From positions 4,340,001 through 4,404,000 of the forward strand of contig JBAIAC010000027.1 in assembly GCA_037349315.1 (NCBI GenBank): 64,000 bases of DNA, read 5' to 3'. The notes below the pieces were generated by a model. That model did not search any database. It worked only from the letters and a program-made list of their open reading frames with translations, and was not told the DNA's origin. How positions within the stretch are numbered: position 1 is the first letter of the stretch; the number at the start of each line of letters is the position of its first letter. Origin of the DNA: Chelydra serpentina (lineage: Eukaryota > Chordata > Testudines > Chelydridae). Positions 63,461 through 64,000 of this stretch are shown piece after piece. A program made the translations under genes and the position numbers.

Positions 63461-63733
63461 GGAGTCCGGTGGCACCTTAAAGACTAACAGATTTATTTTG
63501 ATGGGTAAAAAAACCCCACTTCTTCAGATGCATGGAGTGAAAATTACAGATGCAGACATAAATATACTGACACATGAAGAGAAGGGAGTTACCTTACAAG
63601 TGGAGAACAGTTTTAACAAGGCAAATTCAGTCAGGATGGATGACACCGCCTCATCAATTATTGGGAGTGGACCACATCCACCCAGACTCCTCGTTGTCTT
63701 TGTGGATACAGACTAACACGGCTACTCCTCTGA
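63461..63733 (-). mobile_element. SINE-like retroposon with 12-bp target duplication
   Basis: Exact direct repeats tatattctatgt at 63449-63460 and 63734-63745. On the minus strand it begins ggagtagccgtgttagtctg and ends in 'taaggtgccaccggactcc'. It shares its head with the hairpin elements and its 3' part with 21783-21863. Confidence 0.8.
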
Positions 63734-64000
63734 TATATTCTATGTAACATCTTTGACCACTGTGAATTCCCATTATCCACACCATCTAATGTGGAAGCAT
63801 AATTCACTTCAATCTTGAAAATAATATCAGAACGACAACTGCTGGTCAAATCATACTTCAGAAGATGAGCACCTGATTGCCTGAAACCACTCATTCCAAT
63901 GTGGGGCCTGAAATTTGGTGACTGTTTCCATAAACTTCTGTGTTCCTTTGTTCCACAGCAGGCTGGATCTAATGCTCATTTAAATTAATTGGTCTCTTTC

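Noticed and set aside
53000..64000. A further gene (PPM1E would be expected downstream in synteny)
   Set aside because: No exon with convincing protein similarity or splice borders was recognised; it presumably lies to the right of the window.

Overview
The window is vertebrate nuclear DNA. It carries two multi-exon protein genes arranged head to head, with no bacterial-type operons, tRNA, rRNA or CRISPR. The gene pair TEX14 (minus strand) next to RAD51C (plus strand) is the order known from the human 17q22 region. The repeats point to a reptile and most likely a turtle: CR1 LINE fragments, a Tx1-type LINE, a DIRS-type tyrosine-recombinase element, a Penelope-like element and many short hAT/MITE-like inverted-repeat elements with motifs such as 'gtgtagacatacccttag'. 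The species call is inference from repeat style; the gene calls rest on reading the exons directly.

Positions 1 to 30204 hold the 5' two thirds of TEX14 on the minus strand. Twelve coding exons can be placed with GT/AG borders and fully consistent reading phase (1678 coding bases, about 559 residues): an N-terminal ankyrin-repeat region, then a kinase-like domain whose HRD and DFG motifs are degenerate. The 3' part of the gene lies beyond the left edge. The introns are full of mobile elements: CR1/L3-like LINE remnants (1.6-2.6 kb, 6.1-6.4 kb), a broken DIRS element with inverted termini (6.77-8.21 kb), MITEs, a Penelope-like remnant (17.6-19.0 kb) and a 5'-truncated Tx1-like LINE with a 748-codon open frame and a 15-bp target duplication (23.8-26.5 kb). 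Between 19.2 and 28.1 kb a promoter-like module of about 0.5 kb occurs three times at roughly 99% identity, inside flanks that are only loosely similar.

Positions 30205 to 33300 are the shared upstream region of the two genes. It holds a GC-rich minisatellite near 31 kb and a CpG-rich, GC-box/CCAAT promoter directly before RAD51C. Positions 33301 to 52843 hold all nine coding exons of RAD51C (368 residues), whose exon sizes match my recollection of the human gene apart from 27 fewer bases at the start. RAD51C is a RAD51 paralog that acts in homologous recombination, and TEX14 is needed for germ-cell intercellular bridges, so both have germline roles.

From 52844 to 64000 there is the RAD51C 3' UTR and then intergenic DNA with L2/MIR-like and Penelope-tail fragments, MITEs, a perfect-hairpin repeat related to one at 46.96 kb, and a SINE-like insertion at 63.46 kb. 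I see no further coding gene there.
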